From Candidatus Villigracilis proximus (GTDB taxonomy: Bacteria; Chloroflexota; Anaerolineae; Anaerolineales; Villigracilaceae): 64,000 bases of DNA. This document shows, piece by piece, positions 54,174-62,164 of the stretch (positions are counted from its first letter, which is position 1; each line of letters opens with the position of its first letter). The stretch covers positions 52,012-116,011 of the forward strand of contig JADKBB010000010.1 in the NCBI GenBank assembly GCA_016715195.1, written 5' to 3'. Both the position numbers and the translations under genes were made by a program. The notes beneath the pieces are model-generated. The model was not told the origin of the DNA and did no database searches. It worked only from the letters and a program-made list of their open reading frames with translations.

Positions 54174-55581
54174 CTCCAGTCTGCGCAGACGGCACATCTT
54201 TTTCAGCCTGCAAACCTTTCAACCAATCATCATCAGATGACAAAGCCGAGGGTGACGCTTCAGCGCCCAGCCCCTTCAACCAATCCGGAGTATCCACTGC
54301 GGATGAAGAACCCGCATCAGACTCACCGAAACTTGTTTCTGAAAAACTGGCAGAGTCAGCGCTTTGAGCTTGACCCTGCGTCCCCATTTGACGTAACCAA
54401 TCTGGTGTATCTGAATCGGCGGGAGTCGCTGCAAATGTATTCTGACTTGCATCATCAAACACAGCGCCGCTATTCTTTGCGTCACTATCCGCCGCCATTT
54501 GACGTAGCCAATCTGGTGTATCTGAATCGGTAGGAGTCGCTGCAAATGTATTCTGACTTGCATCATCAAACACAGCGCCGCTATTCTTTGCGTCACTATC
54601 CGCCGCCATTTGACGTAACCAATCCGGTGTATCTGAATCGGCGGGAGTCGCTGCAAATGTATTCTGACTTGCATCATCAAACACAGCGCCGCTATTCTTT
54701 GCGTCACTATCCGCCGCCATTTGACGTAACCAATCCGGTGTATCTGAATCAGCGGGAGTCGCTGCAAATGTATTCTGACTTGCATCATCAAACACAGCGC
54801 CGCTATTCTTTGCGTCACTATCCGCCGCCATTTGACGTAGCCAATCCGGCGTATCTGAATCAGCGGGAGTCGCTGCAAACGTATTCTGACTTGCATCATC
54901 AAACACAGCACTGCTATTCTTTGCGTCACTATCCGCCGCCATTTGACGTAACCAATCTGGCGTATCTGAATCAGCAGCAGGCTCAGACGATACAGGAGGC
55001 TGTGATTGCAAGGGTTTCAAACCGCTCGCTTCACGCATCCAATCTGTTAACTCATCCTTTTCAGCAGACGGCGCTCCAGTAGATGCCAGATTCGCCAGCC
55101 AGGACGGTGTTTCATTTTCATCCGCAGATTCTTCCTGCGCAAAATCTTTTGAGCCGCCCAACTCAACCCAGCGCACCTCAGACGAATCAGACTGCGATTT
55201 TTTTGCAGTAGGCGAAGCGCCAGTGATACTTGCCAGCCAATCCGGCGTATCATCTTCTTCATCGCTGCCAGATTGCGCCTGTAACCCTGCCAACAAATCT
55301 GGCGGAGAGGAAGGCCGCGCAGTCTCCTGTGCGGGCAGCCGGGCCGCATCATCATCTGCGGCATCGCGAGCGGAACTACGCGCTTCTCTCAACCATTGTG
55401 GGAGGATAGGTTCAAGATCAGCGGTTGCTTTTTTCGTTGGAGCCTGTCCGGGTTTAAATCCCTCATCAGCTCCTTTAAGAGAATCGACCCCAGTCTGCAA
55501 ACGTGATTGACAGAACTGGCAAAATTCCTGATCTGAAAAATTATTCTCACCGCAAACGGGACACTTGATCAAATCTGCCAT
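54151..55581 (-). CDS. zinc-ribbon protein with tandem PDWLRQM repeats, operon gene 4
   Basis: A 476-residue protein. An N-terminal zinc ribbon (CPVCGENN, CQFCQ; Cys 7, 10, 21, 24) is followed by an acidic disordered region holding about twelve Trp-Leu motifs: PQWLREA, PDWLASI, PSWLANL, TDWMREA, six PDWLRQM, PDWLKGL and DDWLKGL. Five of the six sit in near-identical 37-residue tandem repeats. Such repeated short motifs suggest multivalent binding to a partner. No membrane helix. The start overlaps the upstream stop by one base. The opposite strand is also open across the repeat, a by-product of the repetition. Confidence 0.7.
   Translation of the reverse strand: MADLIKCPVCGENNFSDQEFCQFCQSRLQTGVDSLKGADEGFKPGQAPTKKATADLEPILPQWLREARSSARDAADDDAARLPAQETARPSSPPDLLAGLQAQSGSDEEDDTPDWLASITGASPTAKKSQSDSSEVRWVELGGSKDFAQEESADENETPSWLANLASTGAPSAEKDELTDWMREASGLKPLQSQPPVSSEPAADSDTPDWLRQMAADSDAKNSSAVFDDASQNTFAATPADSDTPDWLRQMAADSDAKNSGAVFDDASQNTFAATPADSDTPDWLRQMAADSDAKNSGAVFDDASQNTFAATPADSDTPDWLRQMAADSDAKNSGAVFDDASQNTFAATPTDSDTPDWLRQMAADSDAKNSGAVFDDASQNTFAATPADSDTPDWLRQMGTQGQAQSADSASFSETSFGESDAGSSSAVDTPDWLKGLGAEASPSALSSDDDWLKGLQAEKDVPSAQTGDAFLDEE
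54395..54975. repeat. 111-bp tandem repeat (about 5 copies)
   Basis: The unit, spaced exactly 111 bp (for example at about 54407, 54518, 54629, 54740 and 54851), encodes the 37-residue repeat of the zinc-ribbon protein. Copies differ by only a few silent or conservative changes (gcg/gta, tct/tcc). Being a multiple of three, it keeps the frame. Confidence 0.95.
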
Positions 55582-56201
55582 TAGTTGCCCCCATAAGGAC
55601 GGTCAACGCCAAACAAAACACGCAGACCGGTCATCAGTGTGCCTAAGGCAACACCGATCAAAATACCACGCGCGCCGCCAAGAGCCAGCACCTGTGTGAT
55701 CCAGCGTGATGTGATGCCCAGAATGGGGAGATTTACAAAAGGCAAAGTGGCTGAGCCAAGCATAACCAACGCGGCCACGATCAGAAAAATAACACTCATC
55801 ATATCCGCGCGGCGGCGCAGCAACCGTATCGCTGCATACAGCAACGAGATGGAAAGCAGTCCCATCAACGCAGCCTCAACAGGAATGATTATTCCGTTCA
55901 TTACCACGCCCATCAAACCATGCTCAGGACGCAGGATCAAGCCCAGGAAAAACGTACCCAGCAAAAAGAAAACAAGAATCGCGCTGTAAAAACTTCCCGT
56001 CTCGCGGCGGCGAATCTTATCGGTATGGACTGTGATCAAATTAAATATACCCACCAGCGCAGCAACACCCATTAAAATGATCGCCCAGTTTAATAAAAGA
56101 GTCTGAACATCTGCCAGCACAGGAAAGAACCCGGTCAGGAAATATCCGCTCAGAACCAAAAGTCCTGAAACAACTGCAATAAAAACAGTGATGACTCGCA
56201 T
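55581..56201 (-). CDS. multi-pass membrane protein, operon gene 3
   Basis: A 206-residue protein with six hydrophobic segments and a basic loop (HTDKIRRRETGSF) between helices 2 and 3, and RRRADMM between helices 4 and 5. Both ends overlap neighbours by a single base (TAATG junctions), so it is embedded in the operon. No family recognised. Confidence 0.65.
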   Translation of the reverse strand: MRVITVFIAVVSGLLVLSGYFLTGFFPVLADVQTLLLNWAIILMGVAALVGIFNLITVHTDKIRRRETGSFYSAILVFFLLGTFFLGLILRPEHGLMGVVMNGIIIPVEAALMGLLSISLLYAAIRLLRRRADMMSVIFLIVAALVMLGSATLPFVNLPILGITSRWITQVLALGGARGILIGVALGTLMTGLRVLFGVDRPYGGN

Positions 56202-56932
56202 TAGATGATCCCCGCAAATTTGGCAAACGCGCCGCCCAGTAAGGCCAGGATCACGAGCCAGCGCAGAATATCCTGCACGGTCAGGCTGGCGGCATGGGAA
56301 ACGCCTGCGCCGAGATACGCGCCCATTGCAAATAATTCTTCGCCGATCAAAATATCAGGGGTATTCGCAAATAATACAGACTGACCCGCAAGATCATCAC
56401 TGGCTCCAATGGCGATCACATGGTCACGATCTGAAGTATCGGTGAGCAAAGCCACTTCCGGGCCAAAACGACCGACCATAATATTGGCGGATACATTTTC
56501 ATTCTTTGAAATATTCATTGCGCCGGCGGCGTAACCAAAAGGACCCAACCCCGTCACACGGCCAGTCGTGGGAATGTATAACTCCTCCACACCTGCCGCC
56601 TGATATCCTGCCTGTAAAGTATCCTGCGCCAGCAACCCAAGCGCAGAGTCACCCGCAGATGCCACGGAAGGTTTATCACTCACAGAGGTCTGCTCTGTAA
56701 TGTGCCGCAGCATCGCAAGCCCGGCCAAAGCGGAACCGCCGCGCGCATTGAGCAAACTTCCGCTGCCGAGTGAGACGTGCATACGCGTGCCATCTTCCAC
56801 GCTGAGTCCGAGCACGCGATGTAAATTCGTCAACGCTGCGATCTCGCGTATTTTTGCAGGAGATTTACGCTTCCAGATCGTGATCACCAGCAAAAGAAAA
56901 GCGCTAACAACGAGGATGATCAATTCGATCAT
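56201..56932 (-). CDS. DUF6754-like membrane-anchored protein, operon gene 2
   Basis: A 243-residue protein with N-terminal (residues 3-20) and C-terminal (about 222-240) membrane helices around an alpha/beta domain. RVLGLSVEDGTRMHVSLGSG and GLGPFGYAAGAMNISKNENV are distinctive conserved-looking blocks that I associate with DUF6754 of Chloroflexota and some archaea. Junctions with neighbours overlap by 1 and 4 bases. Function unknown. Confidence 0.7.
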   Translation of the reverse strand: MIELIILVVSAFLLLVITIWKRKSPAKIREIAALTNLHRVLGLSVEDGTRMHVSLGSGSLLNARGGSALAGLAMLRHITEQTSVSDKPSVASAGDSALGLLAQDTLQAGYQAAGVEELYIPTTGRVTGLGPFGYAAGAMNISKNENVSANIMVGRFGPEVALLTDTSDRDHVIAIGASDDLAGQSVLFANTPDILIGEELFAMGAYLGAGVSHAASLTVQDILRWLVILALLGGAFAKFAGII

Positions 56933-57177
56933 AATGACGCCTGCTCCTGATGGGTAAGAAAGGAAGCAAATGCGCGCGCTTCGGTTTCCTCTTCCAGTGT
57001 ATTTGCCAATGCTGTTAATTGATCGTTCTCAATAAGCCCCCGTCCAAAATAAAGCGCCTGCGCTCCAAGCAAAGCAAGAGGACTTCCTGCTTCGAGGAGC
57101 GAGGCGGTTAATTCGTGAAGTTGATAATGACGCAGGGTTTCTGCCCAGCGCGGCCAGTATTCGCGCGATGACTTCAT
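56929..57177 (-). CDS. small helical protein, operon gene 1
   Basis: An 82-residue, largely helical acidic protein (WAETLRHYQLHELTASLLEA, LANTLEEETEARAFASFL) beginning at ATG 57177; an ATG at 57195 would add six residues. It overlaps the DUF6754-like gene by 4 bp (ATGA) and is the first gene of the operon. A TATACT-like box just upstream suggests a very short or absent leader. No family recognised. Confidence 0.6.
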   Translation of the reverse strand: MKSSREYWPRWAETLRHYQLHELTASLLEAGSPLALLGAQALYFGRGLIENDQLTALANTLEEETEARAFASFLTHQEQASL

Positions 57178-57258
57178 ATATTGCGAGTATAGCATAATTT
57201 AATGTTGACCCGCGCGTAAAGAATGATAACAAACAGGTTGCAGTTCAAAATATTCCTG

Positions 57259-58509
57259 TTAGTCAGGTGTGATCTTTGTCCCGGCCGGGATCTCCATATC
57301 TTTAGGAATGACAACGATCCCATCGCGGACATACCATTTCTCATTATCAATATCGGTGTTGCGCGGGAAGGGACGAATGACCACGTTCTCACCGATGCGT
57401 ACGTTCTTATCCAGGATGGCTCCTTCAACGTGACTGTTCGCACCGATGCCGATCGGCAGACCTTCTTCACCGCGTTCATAGTAATCGGAGCCCATCATGA
57501 TGCTGTCTTTGACGATACAGCCTGATGATATCTGGCTGCGGATGCCAATGATCGAATGCGTAATATCAGACTTAAGAATACGGCTGCCTTCCGCGATCAA
57601 CACATCGCGCAGTTTGCTGTCTTCAATGATCGAGCCGGGCAGAAAGCGCCTGTCTGTATACATCGGCAGTTTCGGATCGTAAAAGTTGAATGGAGTTTCC
57701 GGTGTGGTCAGCGCCAGGTTGGTTTCATAAAAAGAGCGGATCGTTCCGATGTCCTGCCAGTAGCCGTCAAAATCAAAACCGTAAACTTTATGAGACTTGA
57801 TCGCCTCGGGGATAATGTCACTGCCGAAATCGTGATGGTTCGGGAAGTTTGCCAGCAGTTCCATTAAGACTTTCGTCTTGAACATGTAAATTCCCATCGA
57901 GCCAAGGAATGGACGCACCTTATCATCACGGCTGATGAATTTATCCTGAGTTGCCACATCCTTTGGTTTTTCTACAAACGAGGAGATTTTGCCATCGGTC
58001 TCACGTTTTAAGATTCCAAAACGCGACGCTTCTTCACGCGGCACAGGTTGAACTGCCACGGTGATGTCGGCTTTATTCGTCCAGTGATACTCAGCCATCG
58101 CCTTGTAATCCATGCGATAGAGATGATCGCCGGCGAGGATCAACACGTTCTTTGCGCCGCTGGATTGGATCTCAAGCGTTTGCTTGCGGACCGCGTCGGC
58201 TGTGCCCTGATACCAGTCCGCGCTTTCGATGGTCTGCTCGGCGGCCCAGATCTGCACCCAGCCGGTATGGAAGGCGTCAAAATCATAAGTATTCGTAATG
58301 TGACGATGCAGGGAGACGGAATTAAACTGGGTTAGCACTGCGATACGAAAGATCCCCGAGTTAATACAGTTGCTAATTGGAATATCAATAAGACGATACT
58401 TGCCAGCAATTGGAACTGCCGGTTTCGAGCGCATTTGTGTAAGCGGGTATAAACGTGCACCGCGACCTCCACCCAAGATCACAGCCAGGACATCGTTTAA
58501 TGATGGCAT
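57259..58509 (-). CDS. glgC: glucose-1-phosphate adenylyltransferase
   Basis: A 416-residue ADP-glucose pyrophosphorylase for glycogen synthesis. The nucleotidyltransferase domain has LAVILGGGRGARLYPLT (residues 8-24), SKPAVPIAGKYRLIDI, and GDHLYRMDY (near 125), followed by FVEKP (near 178) and GYWQDIGTI (near 258). A C-terminal left-handed beta-helix (hexapeptide repeats) completes it. AGGAGG lies 5 bp upstream. The length and cyanobacterial/plant-like N-terminus are typical of Chloroflexota GlgC. Confidence 0.93.
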   Translation of the reverse strand: MPSLNDVLAVILGGGRGARLYPLTQMRSKPAVPIAGKYRLIDIPISNCINSGIFRIAVLTQFNSVSLHRHITNTYDFDAFHTGWVQIWAAEQTIESADWYQGTADAVRKQTLEIQSSGAKNVLILAGDHLYRMDYKAMAEYHWTNKADITVAVQPVPREEASRFGILKRETDGKISSFVEKPKDVATQDKFISRDDKVRPFLGSMGIYMFKTKVLMELLANFPNHHDFGSDIIPEAIKSHKVYGFDFDGYWQDIGTIRSFYETNLALTTPETPFNFYDPKLPMYTDRRFLPGSIIEDSKLRDVLIAEGSRILKSDITHSIIGIRSQISSGCIVKDSIMMGSDYYERGEEGLPIGIGANSHVEGAILDKNVRIGENVVIRPFPRNTDIDNEKWYVRDGIVVIPKDMEIPAGTKITPD

Positions 58510-58551
58510 AAGAGCCTCCTGGAAATATTTTACTGTTTTTTTGACAACTTG

Positions 58552-58659
58552 CTAATGTTTTGAACCCATCAATTTGCGTATTCGATAAATAATATAGACA
58601 ATTGGGTAGATCAGTAAAATCATCAGGTCAATGACCGCAAAGAGCAAATATAGTTTCAT
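58552..58659 (-). CDS. 35-residue membrane peptide upstream of glgC
   Basis: A short frame from ATG 58659 to TAG 58552 with GGAG 9 bp upstream. The product (MKLYLLFAVIDLMILLIYPI and a basic C-terminal RIRKLMGSKH) is a single membrane helix with a positive tail. It is 42 bp upstream of glgC and may be co-transcribed. Too short for homology judgement; the ribosome site and membrane-peptide character support it. Confidence 0.5.
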   Translation of the reverse strand: MKLYLLFAVIDLMILLIYPIVYIIYRIRKLMGSKH

Positions 58660-58776
58660 AGTGGTATATCTCCAAAAAAACGATACGATAAATTTATAAA
58701 CACATACGTTTTATGGCAGAGTCAGTTGCCTCCAAAGCAATTCTACAATTTGAAAATTGGACTGTCAACTGATATA

Positions 58777-58812
58777 ACACGAACGTCCTCTCAAGCGAGA
58801 GGACGTTCGTGT
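58777..58812. repeat. perfect 16-bp inverted repeat downstream of tRNA-Leu
   Basis: ACACGAACGTCCTCTC and its exact complement around an AAGC loop. It lies 31 bp beyond the tRNA-Leu 3' end. There is no T tract on either side, so it is an RNA-processing or dispersed palindromic element rather than a standard terminator. Confidence 0.8.
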
Positions 58813-58842
58813 ATAATACCGTTTCGGGTACTTTTGTGGCTG

Positions 58843-58925
58843 TGCCGAAGGAGGGAATCGAACCCTCATTCCCGTTGGGAACACGATTTTGAGTCGTGCG
58901 CGTCTGCCTATTCCGCCACTTCGGC
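58843..58925 (-). tRNA. tRNA-Leu (CAA anticodon)
   Basis: An 83-nt class II tRNA with acceptor GCCGAAG / CTTCGGC, D arm TGGCGGAATAGGCAGACGC, anticodon loop CTCAAAA, a long variable arm (GTTCCCAACGGGAAT) and T loop GGTTCGATTCC. No encoded CCA. Confidence 0.94.
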
Positions 58926-58979
58926 ATTGGTTTGTCGAGCGCCCGCAAGTATAACAAACTCTCACTGATAAGGTCAAGC

Positions 58980-60044
58980 ATGAAACTAGGAATTATAGGA
59001 TTACCCCAATCTGGAAAAACCACCATTTACAACGCCCTGACCCGCGGCAACACCCCCACCACAGCATCCGCCGGGCGCATTGAAGTTCACACCGCAGTTG
59101 TGGACGTCCCCGACCCGCGCGTGAATTTGCTCTCGGATATGTTCAAGCCGAAGAAAACCATCTACACCAAAGTGACATACGCGGATATTGCCGGACTGGA
59201 AGCTGGTTCTGCCAAAAGCGGCATTTCCGGGCAGCTGTTGAATCAACTCAACCAGATGGAAGGCTTGATCCTCGTGGTGCGCGGATTTACCGACGAGAAC
59301 GTGATGCACCCCAGTGGCAGCGTGGACCCGATGCGCGACGCCGACAGCATGCTGACCGAACTCCTGCTTAACGATCTGATCGCTGTCGAAAGAAAACGTG
59401 CGAAGCTGGCCGATGAACGCAAAAAAGGCGGCACCGATAAAACACTCAACGCGCGCAATACAGAATTATTTGAAAAACTGAACGCCGCTCTTTCAGACAA
59501 CAAACCATTACGCAGCTTGGAATTTACAAATGATGAAAAAAGAGAACTGGCAAGCTACGGCCTGTTGACTCGCAAACCGATCCTAACCGTCTTCAATATG
59601 GGCGAAGGACAAACCGCACCGGACGCGCAGGGCAAACTCGATCACGCGAGTGTTTCATTGATGGGTAAACTTGAAATGGAAATTGCCCAACTCAGCGCGG
59701 AAGATGCATCTGTCTTTATGGAAGAATACGGCATTAAAGAATTAAGCTTGAACAGAATGATCAACCTGTCTTATGATCTACTTCAGGTGCAAACCTTCTT
59801 TACCGTCGGTGAAGATGAGGTGCGCGCGTGGACAACCAAGCGCGGTGCCACAGCCGCCGAGTCTGCTGCTGAAATTCACACAGACTTGCAGCGTGGATTT
59901 GTTCGGGCAGAGGTGGTTGCCTACGAAGACTTGATCAGTTTAGGGTCGATGAATGAAGCGAAGGCCAAAGGCAAGTTTAGACTCGAAGGCAAGGAATATC
60001 TGGTTAAGGACGGCGATATCATGCACGTCCGATCCAGTTTATAA
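58980..60044 (+). CDS. ychF: YchF/OLA1-type redox-regulated ATPase
   Basis: A 354-residue Obg-related P-loop NTPase. Walker A GLPQSGKTTIYNAL (residues 6-19), the switch/Walker B ADIAGLEAGSAKSG (near 70), and the altered specificity motif NMGEGQ (NMxE instead of NKxD, near 207) that makes YchF prefer ATP. The C-terminal TGS domain ends VKDGDIMHVRSSL. ATG 58980 matches the family start. Confidence 0.93.
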   Translation: MKLGIIGLPQSGKTTIYNALTRGNTPTTASAGRIEVHTAVVDVPDPRVNLLSDMFKPKKTIYTKVTYADIAGLEAGSAKSGISGQLLNQLNQMEGLILVVRGFTDENVMHPSGSVDPMRDADSMLTELLLNDLIAVERKRAKLADERKKGGTDKTLNARNTELFEKLNAALSDNKPLRSLEFTNDEKRELASYGLLTRKPILTVFNMGEGQTAPDAQGKLDHASVSLMGKLEMEIAQLSAEDASVFMEEYGIKELSLNRMINLSYDLLQVQTFFTVGEDEVRAWTTKRGATAAESAAEIHTDLQRGFVRAEVVAYEDLISLGSMNEAKAKGKFRLEGKEYLVKDGDIMHVRSSL

Positions 60045-60046
60045 AA

Positions 60047-60084
60047 AAAAGAGACAGTCACCCATACAGGCGGCTGTCTCTTTT
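60047..60084 (+). terminator. terminator of ychF
   Basis: AAAAGAGACAG / CTGTCTCTTTT with a 16-nt loop and T run. Confidence 0.8.
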
Positions 60085-60105
60085 AATTTACAAAAGGAGA
60101 ATATC

Positions 60106-62005
60106 ATGGCATATAAAATTTCAAAATGGAGCCTCGCTCCGCTGTATCCGGGTTATGAAAGCGCCGAACTGGAAAATGCATTTGACATGATCGAAGAGCA
60201 GGTTTCATCGTTTGAAGGCGTGCGCGGAAAACTGACTCCTGAAATTTCATCTGAACAATTTATGCAGGTGATGCAAGTCAGCGAAGACATGAACCGCATT
60301 GCGAATAAACTTTATTCCTTTGCCGGGTTGTCTTTCACGGCCAACACACAGGATCAGGCCGCGCATTCCTTGCAATCACGCGCACAACAATTTCTGGCGG
60401 AGATCGAAAACCGCACCCTGTTTTTTAACCTGTGGTGGAAGGAACTGGATGAGACCAACGCCAAACGTTTGATGGATGCTTCGGGCGATTATCGTTATTA
60501 TCTCGAAGCCATGCGACTCTTCAAGCCGCACACGCTGAGTGAAGCGGAGGAGAAAGTTGTCAACCTGAAAAATGTGACCGGCGTAAATTCGTTGACCACG
60601 CTCTATGACTCGATCACCAGCCTGTATGTTTATAAATTAAAAGTAAAAGGCAAAACTCAGGAACTCACCCGCGGACAATTGATGCGCTTCGCTCAAGGCA
60701 GTGACCCGAAACTGCGCGCCGCCGCGTATCAGGAACTGTATCGCGTGTATGGTGAGGCGGGTCCGATCCTCGGGCAGATGTATCAGACTCTTGCGCGTGA
60801 CTGGCACAACGAGAATATTTCACTGCGTAAATTCAGCGATCCGCTCGCTGCCCGCAATCTGGCAAATGATATTCCCAATGAAGCCGTGAATGCCTTGCTT
60901 GAAACTGCGCGTAAAAATGCGGGCGTGTTTCAGCGTTACTTCAAATTAAAGGCCAAAGGCGCTCGGTGTAAAAAAACTCCGCCGTTATGATGTGTACGCG
61001 CCCGTGGCCGGCTCGGACAAAAAATATGAATACGGCAAAGCCGCAGACATGGTGCTGGATTCTTTCAGCGCGTTCGATCCGAAAGTTGGTGAACTGGCCC
61101 GCCGCGTATTTGACGAAAGCCGCGTGGACAGTGAAGTGCGCAAGGGCAAGCGTGACGGCGCGTTCTGCTGGTCGGTGGTGCCCGAGATGACGCCTTATGT
61201 TTTGTTGAACTATCAAGGCAATGCGCGTGATGTGGCCACGATGGCCCACGAGCTGGGACATGCGATCCATTCCATGCTGGCTTCACATCACAGCGCATTC
61301 ACCTTCCATTCCTCCCTGCCGCTGGCAGAGACGGCATCCACGTTTGGCGAGATGATGTTCACCGATAAATTGCTGGCTGAGGAAACAGATGACGCCGTGC
61401 GTCGTGACATCCTCTTCAAGCAAGTGGACGATGCGTACGCGACCATCATGCGTCAGTCTTATTTTGCGATGTTCGAAAAGCAGGCGCATGAAATGATCCA
61501 GAAGAATGCTTCTGTGGATGAACTATGTGCCGCGTATATGGAAAATCTGAAAGAACAATTCGGCGATTCGCTCGAACTGAGCGATGAATTCAAATGGGAA
61601 TGGGTTTCCATTCCGCATATTTATCACACGCCGTTCTATGTCTACGCCTATGCTTTTGGACAGTTACTGGTCTTCTCGTTGTATCAGCAATACAAGATCG
61701 AAGGTGACTCGTTCAAACCGCGCTATCTTAAGATCCTTTCGGCTGGCGGCTCCGAAGCGCCCGCGAAAATCCTTGAGGAAGCAGGCATTAACATCCGCGA
61801 CCCGAAATTCTGGCAGGGCGGATTCGACGTGCTGGAGAAACTGGTCAGCGAGTTGGAGAAAATGCCGGTTGGCGGGAAGAAAGGAAGAAGAAGCGCTGCC
61901 TGTGGAAACTCGAAGGTAAGAAGGCTGTTGAAAGCCAAGCCGCCAAAGGAAGGCAAAGAAGAAATAAGATCAATCAAAAGCCGCTCTGAAAAGAGCGGCT
62001 TTTGA
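60106..62005 (+). CDS. pepF: oligoendopeptidase F (M3B metallopeptidase; frameshifted)
   Basis: Two frames form one M3B zinc peptidase of about 600 residues. ATG 60106 (AAAAGGAGA upstream) gives the helical N-terminal half; the catalytic half follows in another frame, with HELGH in TMAHELGHAIHSM and the downstream Glu in LAETASTFGEMMF. The break is at 60955-60962, where removing one G from AAAGGCG gives KLKAKALGVKKLRRYD. A second indel near 61880-61890 is likely, since the current frame runs through the terminator, whereas the adjacent frame gives KEEEALPVETRR and a stop at 61919. Confidence 0.88.
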
Positions 62006-62007
62006 TT
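61972..62007 (+). terminator. terminator of pepF
   Basis: AATCAAAAGCCGCTCT and its complement around a GAAA loop, a 16-bp perfect stem overlapping the extended pepF frame. Confidence 0.85.
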
Positions 62008-62164
62008 GGTGTATGTAAGGTGCCATACTGCAAGAATGCTGGATAAAATCTCTTGTTGGCATGCCCCCTTTAAATCTGGGTTCATCGAAACAAATCTAAC
62101 TGGGAGTTATTCAATGCAAACAATTCTCAGAAAGCTACCGTGGTTTTCAAAACAGGATTCCTTC
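62008..62164. other. intergenic region before the methyltransferase pseudogene
   Basis: No gene or repeat of note. An in-frame ATG at 62114 could add 17 residues to the methyltransferase, but MTYEQQFLDAL at 62165 is the expected start. Confidence 0.5.

Noticed and set aside
54395..54975. CRISPR array
   Set aside because: The repeat is 111 bp, directly tandem with no unique spacers, and is in frame within a gene.
54546..55082. 178-residue plus-strand open frame with repeated units opposite the zinc-ribbon gene
   Set aside because: It is the antisense of the 111-bp repeat; any frame without a stop in one unit stays open in all. The minus-strand frame has the zinc ribbon, operon overlaps and plausible composition.
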